A DNA stretch of 29,686 nt from Actinomycetota bacterium (GTDB taxonomy: Bacteria > Actinomycetota > Thermoleophilia > Solirubrobacterales > Solirubrobacteraceae): contig VAWY01000058.1 of assembly GCA_005888335.1 (NCBI GenBank), forward strand, positions 1 to 29,686. The letters are read 5' to 3'. A program made the translations under genes and the position numbers. Positions within the stretch are counted from its first letter, which is position 1. Each line of letters opens with the position of its first letter. Shown here in pieces: positions 6,833 through 13,962 of the stretch. The notes under the pieces were generated by a model. The model ran no database searches. It saw nothing but the letters and a program-made list of their open reading frames with translations, and had not been told where the DNA came from.

Positions 6833-7846
6833 ATGGGACGCGACGCTGCGGGCAACTTCACCCCCGGTTGGACCCCGCCGGACTTCACCGTCGACGAGAA
6901 CGGGAAGGTGGTCGGCTACGTCAACGACCGCCAGCCCAACAACTGGGGACGCTGGGGCGACCTCGACGAGCGCGGCACCGTCAACTTCATCACCCCGGAG
7001 ATGGTCCGCGAGGCGACGGCGCTCGTCCAGACGGGCGAGGTCATCAGCTGCGCGATCCCTCTCGACGCGACGGGGCCGGTCCATCCGACACGCACCGGGA
7101 TCACGCATTTCTACAGCTACACGGGCACGGACTTCGTGTCGGGCACCGTCATGTCGGAGCTGTACCCGAACTTCCAGGGCACGGACGACTACATCGTCAT
7201 GCCGCTGCAGGGGTCGACCCAGTGGGACGGCCTCTCGCACTTCTTCTACAAGGACGTGATGTACAACGGGTTCTGGATCGGCAACGTCGAGCAGTTCGGG
7301 GGCGCGCGGCGGTGCTCGATCCACCAGCTCAAGGACACGCTGTGCGCGCGTGGCGTCTTCCTGGACATGGCGCGCCACAAGGGCGTCAAGCGGCTCGACC
7401 CCGGCTACGGGATCAAGGTCGACGACCTCGAGGCGTGCATCGAGGCCCAGGGCGTGGAGGTCCGCACCGGCGACATCCTCATCGTGCGGACCGGTCATGT
7501 CCCGTTGTGGTACGAGCTCGAGGACAAGATGCAGTTCTGGACCATCGGCGCCCCGGGGATGTCGATCACCACCGTGGACTGGCTCTACGAGAAGGAGATC
7601 GCCGCGCTGGCGCTGGACAACATCGCCGTCGAGGTCGAGCCCTTCGAGGAGCCGTACGAGCACGTCTATCCGATGCACTCGCGGCTCATCCGCGACCTCG
7701 GCCTGACGCTCGGCGAGATCTGGGACCTCGAGAAGCTCTCCGAGTCCTGCGCGGCGGACGGGCGCTACGAGTTCTTCGTCGCCGCGCAGCCGCTCAACGT
7801 GACCAACGCGTCCGGCACGCCGCTGAACCCGATCGTCATCAAATAG
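6833..7846 (+). CDS. Cyclase-family metal-dependent hydrolase, copy 1
   Basis: A 337-residue protein of the cyclase/kynurenine-formamidase-like family (PF04199), which hydrolyses amides, lactones or cyclic diketones using a divalent metal. The metal motif reads QGSTQWDGLSH (residues 126-136): the family pattern HxGTHxDxxxH is altered to Q at the first two histidine positions, while D132 and H136 remain. The same change is in the paralogue at 18058-19077, so it marks a subfamily rather than a lesion. The N-terminus has the shared block VNDRQPNNWGRWGDLDERGT. The ATG at 6833 follows GGAG by four bases. Divergent from the GAF/PucR-type regulator, it is followed by a terminator hairpin. Substrate unknown; ring opening of a lactone or dione is inference. 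Confidence 0.88.
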   Translation: MGRDAAGNFTPGWTPPDFTVDENGKVVGYVNDRQPNNWGRWGDLDERGTVNFITPEMVREATALVQTGEVISCAIPLDATGPVHPTRTGITHFYSYTGTDFVSGTVMSELYPNFQGTDDYIVMPLQGSTQWDGLSHFFYKDVMYNGFWIGNVEQFGGARRCSIHQLKDTLCARGVFLDMARHKGVKRLDPGYGIKVDDLEACIEAQGVEVRTGDILIVRTGHVPLWYELEDKMQFWTIGAPGMSITTVDWLYEKEIAALALDNIAVEVEPFEEPYEHVYPMHSRLIRDLGLTLGEIWDLEKLSESCAADGRYEFFVAAQPLNVTNASGTPLNPIVIK

Positions 7847-7854
7847 CTCCGCCC

Positions 7855-7885
7855 GGGCTGAGGCGTGCGCCGCGCGCCTCAGCCC
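7855..7885 (+). terminator. Rho-independent-type hairpin after hydrolase gene
   Basis: Perfect 11-base stem, GGGCTGAGGCG (7855-7865) pairing with CGCCTCAGCCC (7875-7885), with a nine-base loop, starting eight bases after the hydrolase stop. No T-run. Confidence 0.75.
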
Positions 7886-7904
7886 TCGGCCGTGCGGACG
7901 ATCA

Positions 7905-7926
7905 CCAACGCTGCACGGAGCGTTGG
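7905..7926. promoter_or_regulatory. Perfect inverted repeat upstream of WS/DGAT gene
   Basis: CCAACGCT (7905-7912) and AGCGTTGG (7919-7926) are a perfect eight-base inverted repeat around a six-base spacer, about 85 bases before the acyltransferase start. It is less GC-rich than its surroundings and separate from the terminator just upstream. It has the size and symmetry of an operator for a dimeric repressor, TetR-like for example. No dedicated repressor gene is adjacent. Confidence 0.45.
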
Positions 7927-8011
7927 AGATCCCGACGTGCTCCTCGTGGTCGCCGCCTCTGCGGCCCGGACGCAGCGGGTAGCTTCACGGCGACCACAGC
8001 GGAGGAACACC

Positions 8012-9490
8012 ATGCACCGGATGAGCCCACTCGACGCGTCCTTTCTGCACATCGAGGACCGCGTCAGCCACATGCACATCGGCTCGGCCGCGATCTTCGA
8101 GGGACCGGCACCCAGCCACGACGAGATCCTCGCCGCGATCGCGGCGAAGCTGCCGCTCGTGCCACGCTACCGCCAGAAGGTCCGCTTCGTCCCGCTCTCC
8201 GTGGGCCGGCCGGTGTGGGTCGACGACCCGCACTTCGTCCTCGACTACCACGTCAGGCACACGGCGATGCCGCAGCCGGGCGGGGACGAGCAGCTGCGCA
8301 ACCTCGTCGGCCGCGTCATGTCCCAGCAGCTCGACCGCACCAAGCCGCTGTGGGAGCTGTGGATCGCCGAGGGGCTCCAGGACGGCCGCTGGGTCATGAT
8401 CTCCAAGACTCACCACTGCATGGTGGACGGGGTGTCGAGCAGCGACCTGCTGAGCGTGCTCATGGACGAGACGCGCGAGGCGGGTCCGGCCCCGGCCGAT
8501 CCCTGGCGTCCCGAGCCCGAGCCGAACCCCGCTCAGCTGGTGACCCAGGCGCTCGCCGAGCGGGCGGCCAGCCCGTACGAGGGGGTCCGGACCGTGGCGT
8601 CCGCCGTCCGCGGCCCGCGACGCCTCGTGCGCAATCTGGTGCAGGGCGCGCGCGACGTGTCGCAGACCCGGTCGGTGCTGGTGCCGACCGCGTCGATCTC
8701 GCTCAACGGGCCGATCGGGCCACACCGGCGGTGGGACTGGGCGCGCGGCAGGCTCGCGGACGTCAAGGTGATCCGCGACGGCCTGGGGGGCACGGTCAAC
8801 GACGTCGTCCTCACCGTCATCACCGCCGGCTTCCGCGACCTCCTGCAGCAGCGCGGCGAGGACGTCGAGGACCGCACGATCCGCACGCTCGTCCCCGTCT
8901 CCGTGCGCAAGGGCTCGGAGCGCGGGACGTACGACAACAAGGTCTCGGCCATGTTCGCCGAGCTGCCCATCGGCATCACCGACCCGCTCGAGCGCCTCGA
9001 CGCCGTCCGCCGGCAGATGGAGGGACTCAAGCAATCGCGGCAGGCCGTCGGCGCCGAGGTGCTCACGTCGATGACCGGGTTCGCGCCCGCGATGCTGCTC
9101 GCGCTCGGCGGGCGACTGGCGATGCGCGTGCCACAGCGCAACCTCAACACCGTGACGACGAACGTCCCGGGTCCGCAGCATCCCCTCTACCTGGCGGGCC
9201 GACGCCTGCTCGAGGTCTTCCCGTACGTCCCGCTGGCGAGCAACGTTCGCGTCGGCCTGGCGATCTACTCCTACGACGGCGGGTTGAACTTCGGCGTCAC
9301 GGGCGACTACGACACCGCCCCCGACATCGGCGTCCTCGCGGACGGCATCGAGCACGGCCTCGCGGAGCTCGTGCGGCTCGCTCAGAAGGGCGCGGCTTCG
9401 AAGCGCGCGGGCACCCGAGCGCCACGGCGCCACACGGTGCAGGCGGCGTCGCCGGTCGGACGGTCGACGGGCGGCGAAACGGCGTCCTAG
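8012..9490 (+). CDS. WS/DGAT-type O-acyltransferase (wax ester synthase / diacylglycerol acyltransferase)
   Basis: A complete 492-residue enzyme joining an acyl-CoA to a fatty alcohol or diacylglycerol to make storage lipid, usually at the membrane or lipid-body surface. The N-terminus MSPLDASFLHIED, the PLWELW block (residues 112-117), the catalytic HHCMVDG (134-140, H135 and D139), GGTVNDVVLTVITAGFRDLL and TNVPGP are all family hallmarks. The ATG at 8012 follows GGAGG by six bases; an in-frame extension upstream lacks support. The C-terminal tail of about 35 residues is basic and low-complexity. The gene is monocistronic between two hairpins, with an inverted repeat in its leader. In an acyl-CoA catabolic region it offers an outlet for surplus acyl-CoA. 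Wax ester versus triacylglycerol preference cannot be told. Confidence 0.95.
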   Translation: MHRMSPLDASFLHIEDRVSHMHIGSAAIFEGPAPSHDEILAAIAAKLPLVPRYRQKVRFVPLSVGRPVWVDDPHFVLDYHVRHTAMPQPGGDEQLRNLVGRVMSQQLDRTKPLWELWIAEGLQDGRWVMISKTHHCMVDGVSSSDLLSVLMDETREAGPAPADPWRPEPEPNPAQLVTQALAERAASPYEGVRTVASAVRGPRRLVRNLVQGARDVSQTRSVLVPTASISLNGPIGPHRRWDWARGRLADVKVIRDGLGGTVNDVVLTVITAGFRDLLQQRGEDVEDRTIRTLVPVSVRKGSERGTYDNKVSAMFAELPIGITDPLERLDAVRRQMEGLKQSRQAVGAEVLTSMTGFAPAMLLALGGRLAMRVPQRNLNTVTTNVPGPQHPLYLAGRRLLEVFPYVPLASNVRVGLAIYSYDGGLNFGVTGDYDTAPDIGVLADGIEHGLAELVRLAQKGAASKRAGTRAPRRHTVQAASPVGRSTGGETAS

Positions 9491-9529
9491 GGGCGGCCCG
9501 CGCCAAGCGGCGACGGCGCCTTCCGCCCC
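9490..9529. terminator. Weak GC hairpin between convergent genes
   Basis: GGGGCGG (9490-9496) can pair with CCGCCCC (9523-9529) across a 26-base interior, between the WS/DGAT stop and the acyl-CoA dehydrogenase stop on the other strand. Long loop, no T-run. Confidence 0.35.
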
Positions 9530-9536
9530 GCCATGG

Positions 9537-10682
9537 TCACCGCAGGCCGAGCGACCGGCCGACGATCTCCTTCATGATCTCCGTCGTCCCGCCGTAGATG
9601 CGCGTGACGCGCGCATCGCGCCACATCCGCGCGATCTCGTACTCCTCCATGTAGCCGTAGCCGCCGTGCAGCTGCACGCAGCGGTCCATCACCCGGAACT
9701 GGAGCTCGGTCGTCCAGAACTTCGCGCCCGCAGCCTCGACGTCCGACAGCTCGCCGGCGCTGTGCGCCGCGATGCAGCGGTCGATGAAGACGCGCGCGAC
9801 GTTGACCTCGGTCGCAAGCTCGGCGAGCGCGAACCGGTTCGCCTGAAAGGAGCCGATCGGCTTGCCGAAGGCGTTGCGGGTGCGGACGTACTCGAGGGTG
9901 ATCTCGAGGGCGCGCTCGGCGGCGGCCACCGCGTAGACGGCCATCGACAGCCGCTCCTGGGGGAGATTGCGCATGAGGTGGTGCAAGCCTCGGCCCGGCT
10001 CGCCGAGGACGTTCTCGAGCGGCACGCGGACATCGTCGAAGAACAGCTCCGCCGTGTCCTGACCGCGGTGTCCGACCTTGTCGAGCTTGCGGCCCTTGCT
10101 GAAGCCCGGCATGTCCTTCTCGACGACGAACAGCCCCAGGCCGTCGACGTTCTCCTCGCCCTTGACGTAGGCGGCGACGATGACGAGGTCGGCGGTGATC
10201 CCGCTGGTCACGAACGTCTTCGAACCGCTGACGAGGTAGTGGCCGTCCTGGCGCCTCGCCGTACTGGACATGCCGCGCAGGTCGGACCCGGCGCCCGGCT
10301 CGGACATCGCGATCGCACAGATGGTCTCGCCCGCGGTGACGCCGGGGAGCCAGCGCTCACGCTGCTCGGCGGTCGTGAGATCCAGCAGATAGGGCGCGAT
10401 GATGTCGTTGAGCAGGTTCAGGTAGTCGCCGACCGCCCCGGTGTAGGCGATCTCCTCGTCGAGCACCGCGTTGAAGCGAAAGTCCGACAGCCCCGCCCCA
10501 CCGAGATCCTCGGGAGCGGCGAAGCCGACGAGCCCCTGCGCCGCGGCCTTCTTCCAGAACGCGCGGTCCACCGCGCCCGCGGCCTCCCAGTCCTCGGTGT
10601 GCGGGACCGCCTCCTTGACCAGGAACCGGCGCACCGACTCCCGGAAGTCGTCGTGGACGTCGTCGAAGATCGTGCGTTGCAA
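9537..10682 (-). CDS. Acyl-CoA dehydrogenase (racemase operon)
   Basis: A 381-residue acyl-CoA dehydrogenase. AIAMSEPGAGSDL is the FAD/acyl-CoA block, KTFVTSGITADL follows, and QLHGGYGYMEEYEIARMWRDARV is the C-terminal block. The final motif is IYGGTTEIMKEIVGR, with glycine (G364) where medium-chain enzymes have the catalytic glutamate. This variant is common in related enzymes that place the base elsewhere. I chose TTG at 10682: AGGAG lies eight bases upstream, the start is two bases after the racemase stop, and no ATG or GTG fits. It is last in the operon hydrolase-racemase-dehydrogenase. With a methylacyl-CoA racemase directly upstream, a (2S)-methyl-branched acyl-CoA substrate is likely, since dehydrogenases accept only that epimer. 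This is inference from context. Confidence 0.92.
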   Translation of the reverse strand: MQRTIFDDVHDDFRESVRRFLVKEAVPHTEDWEAAGAVDRAFWKKAAAQGLVGFAAPEDLGGAGLSDFRFNAVLDEEIAYTGAVGDYLNLLNDIIAPYLLDLTTAEQRERWLPGVTAGETICAIAMSEPGAGSDLRGMSSTARRQDGHYLVSGSKTFVTSGITADLVIVAAYVKGEENVDGLGLFVVEKDMPGFSKGRKLDKVGHRGQDTAELFFDDVRVPLENVLGEPGRGLHHLMRNLPQERLSMAVYAVAAAERALEITLEYVRTRNAFGKPIGSFQANRFALAELATEVNVARVFIDRCIAAHSAGELSDVEAAGAKFWTTELQFRVMDRCVQLHGGYGYMEEYEIARMWRDARVTRIYGGTTEIMKEIVGRSLGLR

Positions 10683-10684
10683 GG

Positions 10685-11809
10685 TCAGTGCTCCTGGTGA
10701 TCGATGGAGGTCGCCGGCGCCAGCTCGTCGCGGATCTCGGCGGTGTGCTCGCCGGGCGCCGGCGGGCGACCCCGGATCGCCCCCGGCGTTCGGTCGAAGC
10801 GCGGCGACGGCGCCGGCTGCAGCACGCCCCATTCCTCGACGTATGTGCGGCGCGCCGCCACATGCGGATGACGCGCGGCCTCGTCGACGCGCACCGACGG
10901 CGCGAAGCACACGTCGGTGCCCTCGAGCTCCGCGCGCCACTCGTCAAGCGTCCGGCTTGCGAAGATCTCCTCGAGCCGCGTATGCAGCTGCGGCCAGCGC
11001 CCCCGGTCCCACTGCGGCCACGTCGCCCGGTCGAGGCCGAGGCGCTCGAGCAGCTCGGCGTAGAACTTCGCCTCGAGCGCGCCGACTGTCAGGAAGCGGC
11101 CGTCGGCCGTGCCGTACGCGCGGTACCACGGCGCAGCGCCGTCGAGCCAGTTCGACCCTCGCTCGCGCGACCATTGTCCGTGGGCGTCGAGCTGGCACAC
11201 GACCGCGAGCAGCGTGGCGACGCCGTCGAGCATCGCGACGTCGATGACCTGGCCGCGCCCCGACCGCTCTCGCTCGAACAGCGCGCAGGCGACGCCGAAG
11301 CCGAGCAGCATGCCGCCCCCGCCGTAGTCGCCGACGAGGTTCAGCGGCGGGGACGGCGGGCGATCGGGGTCGCCCATCGGGTGCAGGGCGCCGGCGAGGG
11401 CGATGTAGTTGAGGTCGTGGCCGGACGCGTGCGACAGCGGCCCGTCCTGCCCCCACCCTGTCATGCGCGCGTAGACCAGGCGGGGATTGCGCTCCAGGCA
11501 CGCGTCGGGCCCCAGCCCGAGCCGCTCGGCCACGCCCGGCCGGAACGGGTCGATGAGGACGTCGGCGCGATCGACGAGTTGACGCGCCACCTCGAGGTCG
11601 CCGGTGAGCTTGAGGTCGAGCAGGATCGACCGCTTGCCGCGGCCCGTCACATCGCCGCGGTGGTCACCGGCCGGCGCGCCGTCGCCCGTGGCCGCGCGGT
11701 CGACGCGTACCACGTCGGCCCCGAGGTCGGCCAGCAGCATGCCGCCGAACGGTCCCGGGCCGATGCCGCCGAGCTCGATGACGCGGACGCCGGACAGCGG
11801 ACCGGCCAC
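10685..11809 (-). CDS. Alpha-methylacyl-CoA racemase (CaiB/BaiF family III)
   Basis: A 374-residue member of the CoA-transferase family III fold. The mycobacterial racemase MCR uses H126, D156 and E241. Here GHDLNYIALAG supplies H131, GDYGGGG supplies D161 and TVGALEAKF supplies E246, all with the same offset of five, so the racemase catalytic set is complete and a CoA-transferase reading is less likely. It interconverts (R)- and (S)-2-methylacyl-CoA, letting branched chains from isoprenoids or sterol side chains enter beta-oxidation. It starts with GTG immediately after the TAA of the metallo-beta-lactamase gene (no gap) and ends two bases before the dehydrogenase TTG, so the three genes form one tight operon. 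Confidence 0.93.
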   Translation of the reverse strand: MAGPLSGVRVIELGGIGPGPFGGMLLADLGADVVRVDRAATGDGAPAGDHRGDVTGRGKRSILLDLKLTGDLEVARQLVDRADVLIDPFRPGVAERLGLGPDACLERNPRLVYARMTGWGQDGPLSHASGHDLNYIALAGALHPMGDPDRPPSPPLNLVGDYGGGGMLLGFGVACALFERERSGRGQVIDVAMLDGVATLLAVVCQLDAHGQWSRERGSNWLDGAAPWYRAYGTADGRFLTVGALEAKFYAELLERLGLDRATWPQWDRGRWPQLHTRLEEIFASRTLDEWRAELEGTDVCFAPSVRVDEAARHPHVAARRTYVEEWGVLQPAPSPRFDRTPGAIRGRPPAPGEHTAEIRDELAPATSIDHQEH

Positions 11810-12823
11810 TTACACCGCCTCGAAGCGGGTCACGGGTCCGCCGTCGTCCTCGACGACGCGGCCCGCCTCGATCAGAAGGTCGACGTGGCCGAGCACCTCG
11901 GACAGCGTGAGATAGGCCTGCGTGATCGCCACATCGCCCCACAACGAGGTCGCGAGCTCGTGCGCCGAGCGCGGGCCTTGCGACAGCAGGCCGAGCAGAT
12001 GATCGGCGCGCTCGTCCTGCCGGCGCACGCGCTCGTCGATGAGCGACGCCGGCGCGGTGACCGGTTCACCATGGCCTCCGAGCACAATGGCAGCGTCGAG
12101 CGCGCGCGTGGCGAGCAGCGATGCGCGGTACTCGACGAGCGGGCGCGGCCGGCCGTCGGTCGGGGAGCCGTCGAGCGGGTACGAGATCAGGGCGTTGGAC
12201 GAGACGCGGCTGAGGAGGTGATCGCCGCCGATGACGATCCCCCGCTCCTCGTCGTGGAGGACGGTGTCCGACGGCGAGTGGCCCGGCCGGTGCAGGACGC
12301 GAAGCGTCCGGCGGGCGAAGCGGAGCACATCGCCGGCGGCGAGCGGGCGGTCGACGTGAGCGGCGGCGCCCCATCCACGCACCATCCGTGCGACCGAGCG
12401 CAGCGCCTTTGCTGCGCGCGGCTCGAGGCCGTGGCGCAGCATGAGGTCGTGGGCGAGGTCGTCGTCGCGTGCCGACCACTCGTCCCAGCCCTCGAGGTAC
12501 GGCGCGAGCAGCCCAAGGCACGCGATCTCGGCCCCCGATCGCTGGGCGACCAGTCCGGCCAGGCCCATGTGGTCCATGTGCTGGTGGGTGACGACGACGA
12601 GGTCGATGTCGGCGATGACGCGGCCGTGGTCAGCGAGCAGGCCCTCGAGCGCCGCAAGCGCGGTCGCGGAGTTCGGCCCGCAGTCGACGAGCGTGAGCGG
12701 CTCGTCGTCGACGAGGTACGCGTTGACCGCCCCAACCGCGAACGGCGTCGGGACGGGGAGGCAGTGGATGCCGGCCACGGTCGTTCGGGCGACGATCGCG
12801 GCGGGCTCGTGCGACCGGACCAT
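11810..12823 (-). CDS. Metallo-beta-lactamase fold hydrolase, LACTB2-like
   Basis: A 337-residue MBL-fold protein. The zinc motif THQHMDH (residues 79-85) is complete, followed by the metal-binding HRPGHSPSDTV, GGDHLL and GGHGEPV blocks. The last about 80 residues form a helical region (VRRQDERADHLLGLL... to HVDLLIEAGRV) like the winged-helix-like tail of LACTB2-type hydrolases. Substrates in this group are often thioesters, lactones or RNA; here an acyl-CoA or lactone hydrolase role is suggested by the operon only. It is the first gene, with its ATG at 12823, and is divergent from the histidine phosphatase. I see no signal peptide, so it is cytoplasmic and not a resistance beta-lactamase. 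Confidence 0.88.
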   Translation of the reverse strand: MVRSHEPAAIVARTTVAGIHCLPVPTPFAVGAVNAYLVDDEPLTLVDCGPNSATALAALEGLLADHGRVIADIDLVVVTHQHMDHMGLAGLVAQRSGAEIACLGLLAPYLEGWDEWSARDDDLAHDLMLRHGLEPRAAKALRSVARMVRGWGAAAHVDRPLAAGDVLRFARRTLRVLHRPGHSPSDTVLHDEERGIVIGGDHLLSRVSSNALISYPLDGSPTDGRPRPLVEYRASLLATRALDAAIVLGGHGEPVTAPASLIDERVRRQDERADHLLGLLSQGPRSAHELATSLWGDVAITQAYLTLSEVLGHVDLLIEAGRVVEDDGGPVTRFEAV

Positions 12824-12951
12824 GCCGGCATCATGCGGCCGCGGCGCCAGTCGCCGGGACCATGGATTCCCACACCGTTGGCCATACCTCCAAAGGCGAT
12901 GTCCCGGGTCGACCGCCCGTCGGCGCCGGCGCCCGTCATCCTGCGCCGACG

Positions 12952-13656
12952 ATGTTGCGCGACCCGCAGCGGCCGTTCGCGCCGCCCCCTGACGCCACCG
13001 AACTCCTGCTCGTCCGCCACGGCTCGGCCGGCGGTCTGGCGTCGGGCGAGCCGCCCGACCTCGTCGGCGGCCACACCGACGTCCCCCTGGCCGCGCTGGG
13101 CCACGTGCAGGCCCGCGCCCTCGCCGCGCGACTGACGGCGGTGACCCTCACCGGGCTCTTCGTCACACCGCTGCGCCGCACCGCCGAGACCGCGGCGCCG
13201 CTCGCCGCGTCCACCGGCCTGGAGCCGGTCGTCGTGCCCGAGCTGCGCGAGGTCTTCCTCGGCGACTGGGAGGGCGGCGAGTTCGCGGCTCGCATGGAGC
13301 GCCGCGACCCGGTGATGGTCGAGGTCTTCACGCGGCAGCGCTGGGACGTCATCCCGAACGCCGAGCCCGCCGAGGACTTCGCGGCGCGTGTCCGGCGAGG
13401 ACTCGAGACCGTGGCGTCCGCGACGGGTCCCGGCGCCGCCGCGGTCGCGGTGGTCCACGGGGGGATCGTGGCCGAGGCGTGCCGCCAGGCGACGGGCAGC
13501 GAACCCTTCGCGTTCATCAACGTGGACAACGCCTCGATCACGCGGCTCGTTCGCCTGGCAACGGGGCGCTGGCTGCTGCTCGGATTCAACGACACCGCGC
13601 ACCTCGCGCATGTGGACGCGGAGGCGCTGACGGACGGGCGCCTGCGTGCCGAATGA
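12952..13656 (+). CDS. Histidine phosphatase family protein
   Basis: A 234-residue phosphoglycerate-mutase-like phosphatase. LLLVRHG near residues 18-24 carries the phosphate-accepting histidine (H23), TPLRRTAETA the second arginine, and AVVHGGIV the second histidine. The WEGGEF region holds the acid seen in many members. The start is uncertain: ATG at 12952 leaves a short 17-residue lead before the core, while an ATG at 12862 would add 30 low-complexity residues; neither has a good ribosome binding site. The stop overlaps the ATG of a broken downstream frame in an ATGA, suggesting it once headed an operon. Its substrate is unknown and it need not belong to the acyl-CoA pathway. Confidence 0.88.
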   Translation: MLRDPQRPFAPPPDATELLLVRHGSAGGLASGEPPDLVGGHTDVPLAALGHVQARALAARLTAVTLTGLFVTPLRRTAETAAPLAASTGLEPVVVPELREVFLGDWEGGEFAARMERRDPVMVEVFTRQRWDVIPNAEPAEDFAARVRRGLETVASATGPGAAAVAVVHGGIVAEACRQATGSEPFAFINVDNASITRLVRLATGRWLLLGFNDTAHLAHVDAEALTDGRLRAE

Positions 13657-13857
13657 GGCGGGCGCTGAACATCGGCTGCTGGGGCCTCGGGCTGTTGGGC
13701 GGGCGCGTCGCGCGGCTCGCCGAGCAGGCCGCGTAGGCGGCCGTCGCGTCGTGCCCGCGCAGGCCTTCCCCGACTGGCACGCCTCGCTCGGGCGGCGCTG
13801 TCGCTGGCGGCGAGCGTCGCGCGCTACAAGCGGCTGCTGCGCGATCGCTACGCGTAG
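13653..13857 (+). pseudogene. Gene debris: frameshifted fragments of an unidentified protein
   Basis: The space between the histidine phosphatase stop and the acyl-CoA ligase start (13657-13962, 306 bases) looks like a broken gene. An ATG at 13653 overlaps the phosphatase stop and opens a 27-residue frame (MRRALNIGCWGLGLLGGRVA, ending AEQAA then TAG at 13736). A different frame then reads VVPAQAFPDWHASL, and a third reads ARAALSLAASVARYKRLL and RDRYA before TAG at 13857. Each piece has GC-rich third positions like real genes here. I cannot identify the family. From 13858 to 13962 I see no coding signal, only the leader of the ligase with its GAAAGGA ribosome binding site. Confidence 0.4.
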
Positions 13858-13962
13858 GCGGTTGGAAGTCTCGACAACGCCGCGGGGCGCAGCGGCGCCG
13901 GTCGTCGCGCGCGGGTACGGATACTCGCCGGTGCGCGCAAGGCGAAAGAAAGGACCTGTCCC

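Noticed and set aside
7865..8011. Longer N-terminus for the WS/DGAT protein
   Set aside because: It would begin inside a terminator hairpin; the ATG at 8012 has GGAGG at ideal spacing and the standard family start.
6553..9597. A 1,014-codon plus-strand frame across the hydrolase and acyltransferase
   Set aside because: Out of frame with two genes whose catalytic motifs are intact; it crosses a terminator and has low-complexity composition.
10685..11809. CaiB-type CoA-transferase
   Set aside because: The residues at the active site match the racemase MCR (H, D, E with constant offset) rather than the transferase set.
11810..12823. Secreted beta-lactamase
   Set aside because: No signal peptide, LACTB2-like architecture with a helical C-terminal region, and a tight operon with acyl-CoA genes.
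12862..12951. 30-residue N-terminal extension of the histidine phosphatase
   Set aside because: Low-complexity sequence with no motif; the ATG at 12952 gives the usual short lead. Not fully excluded.
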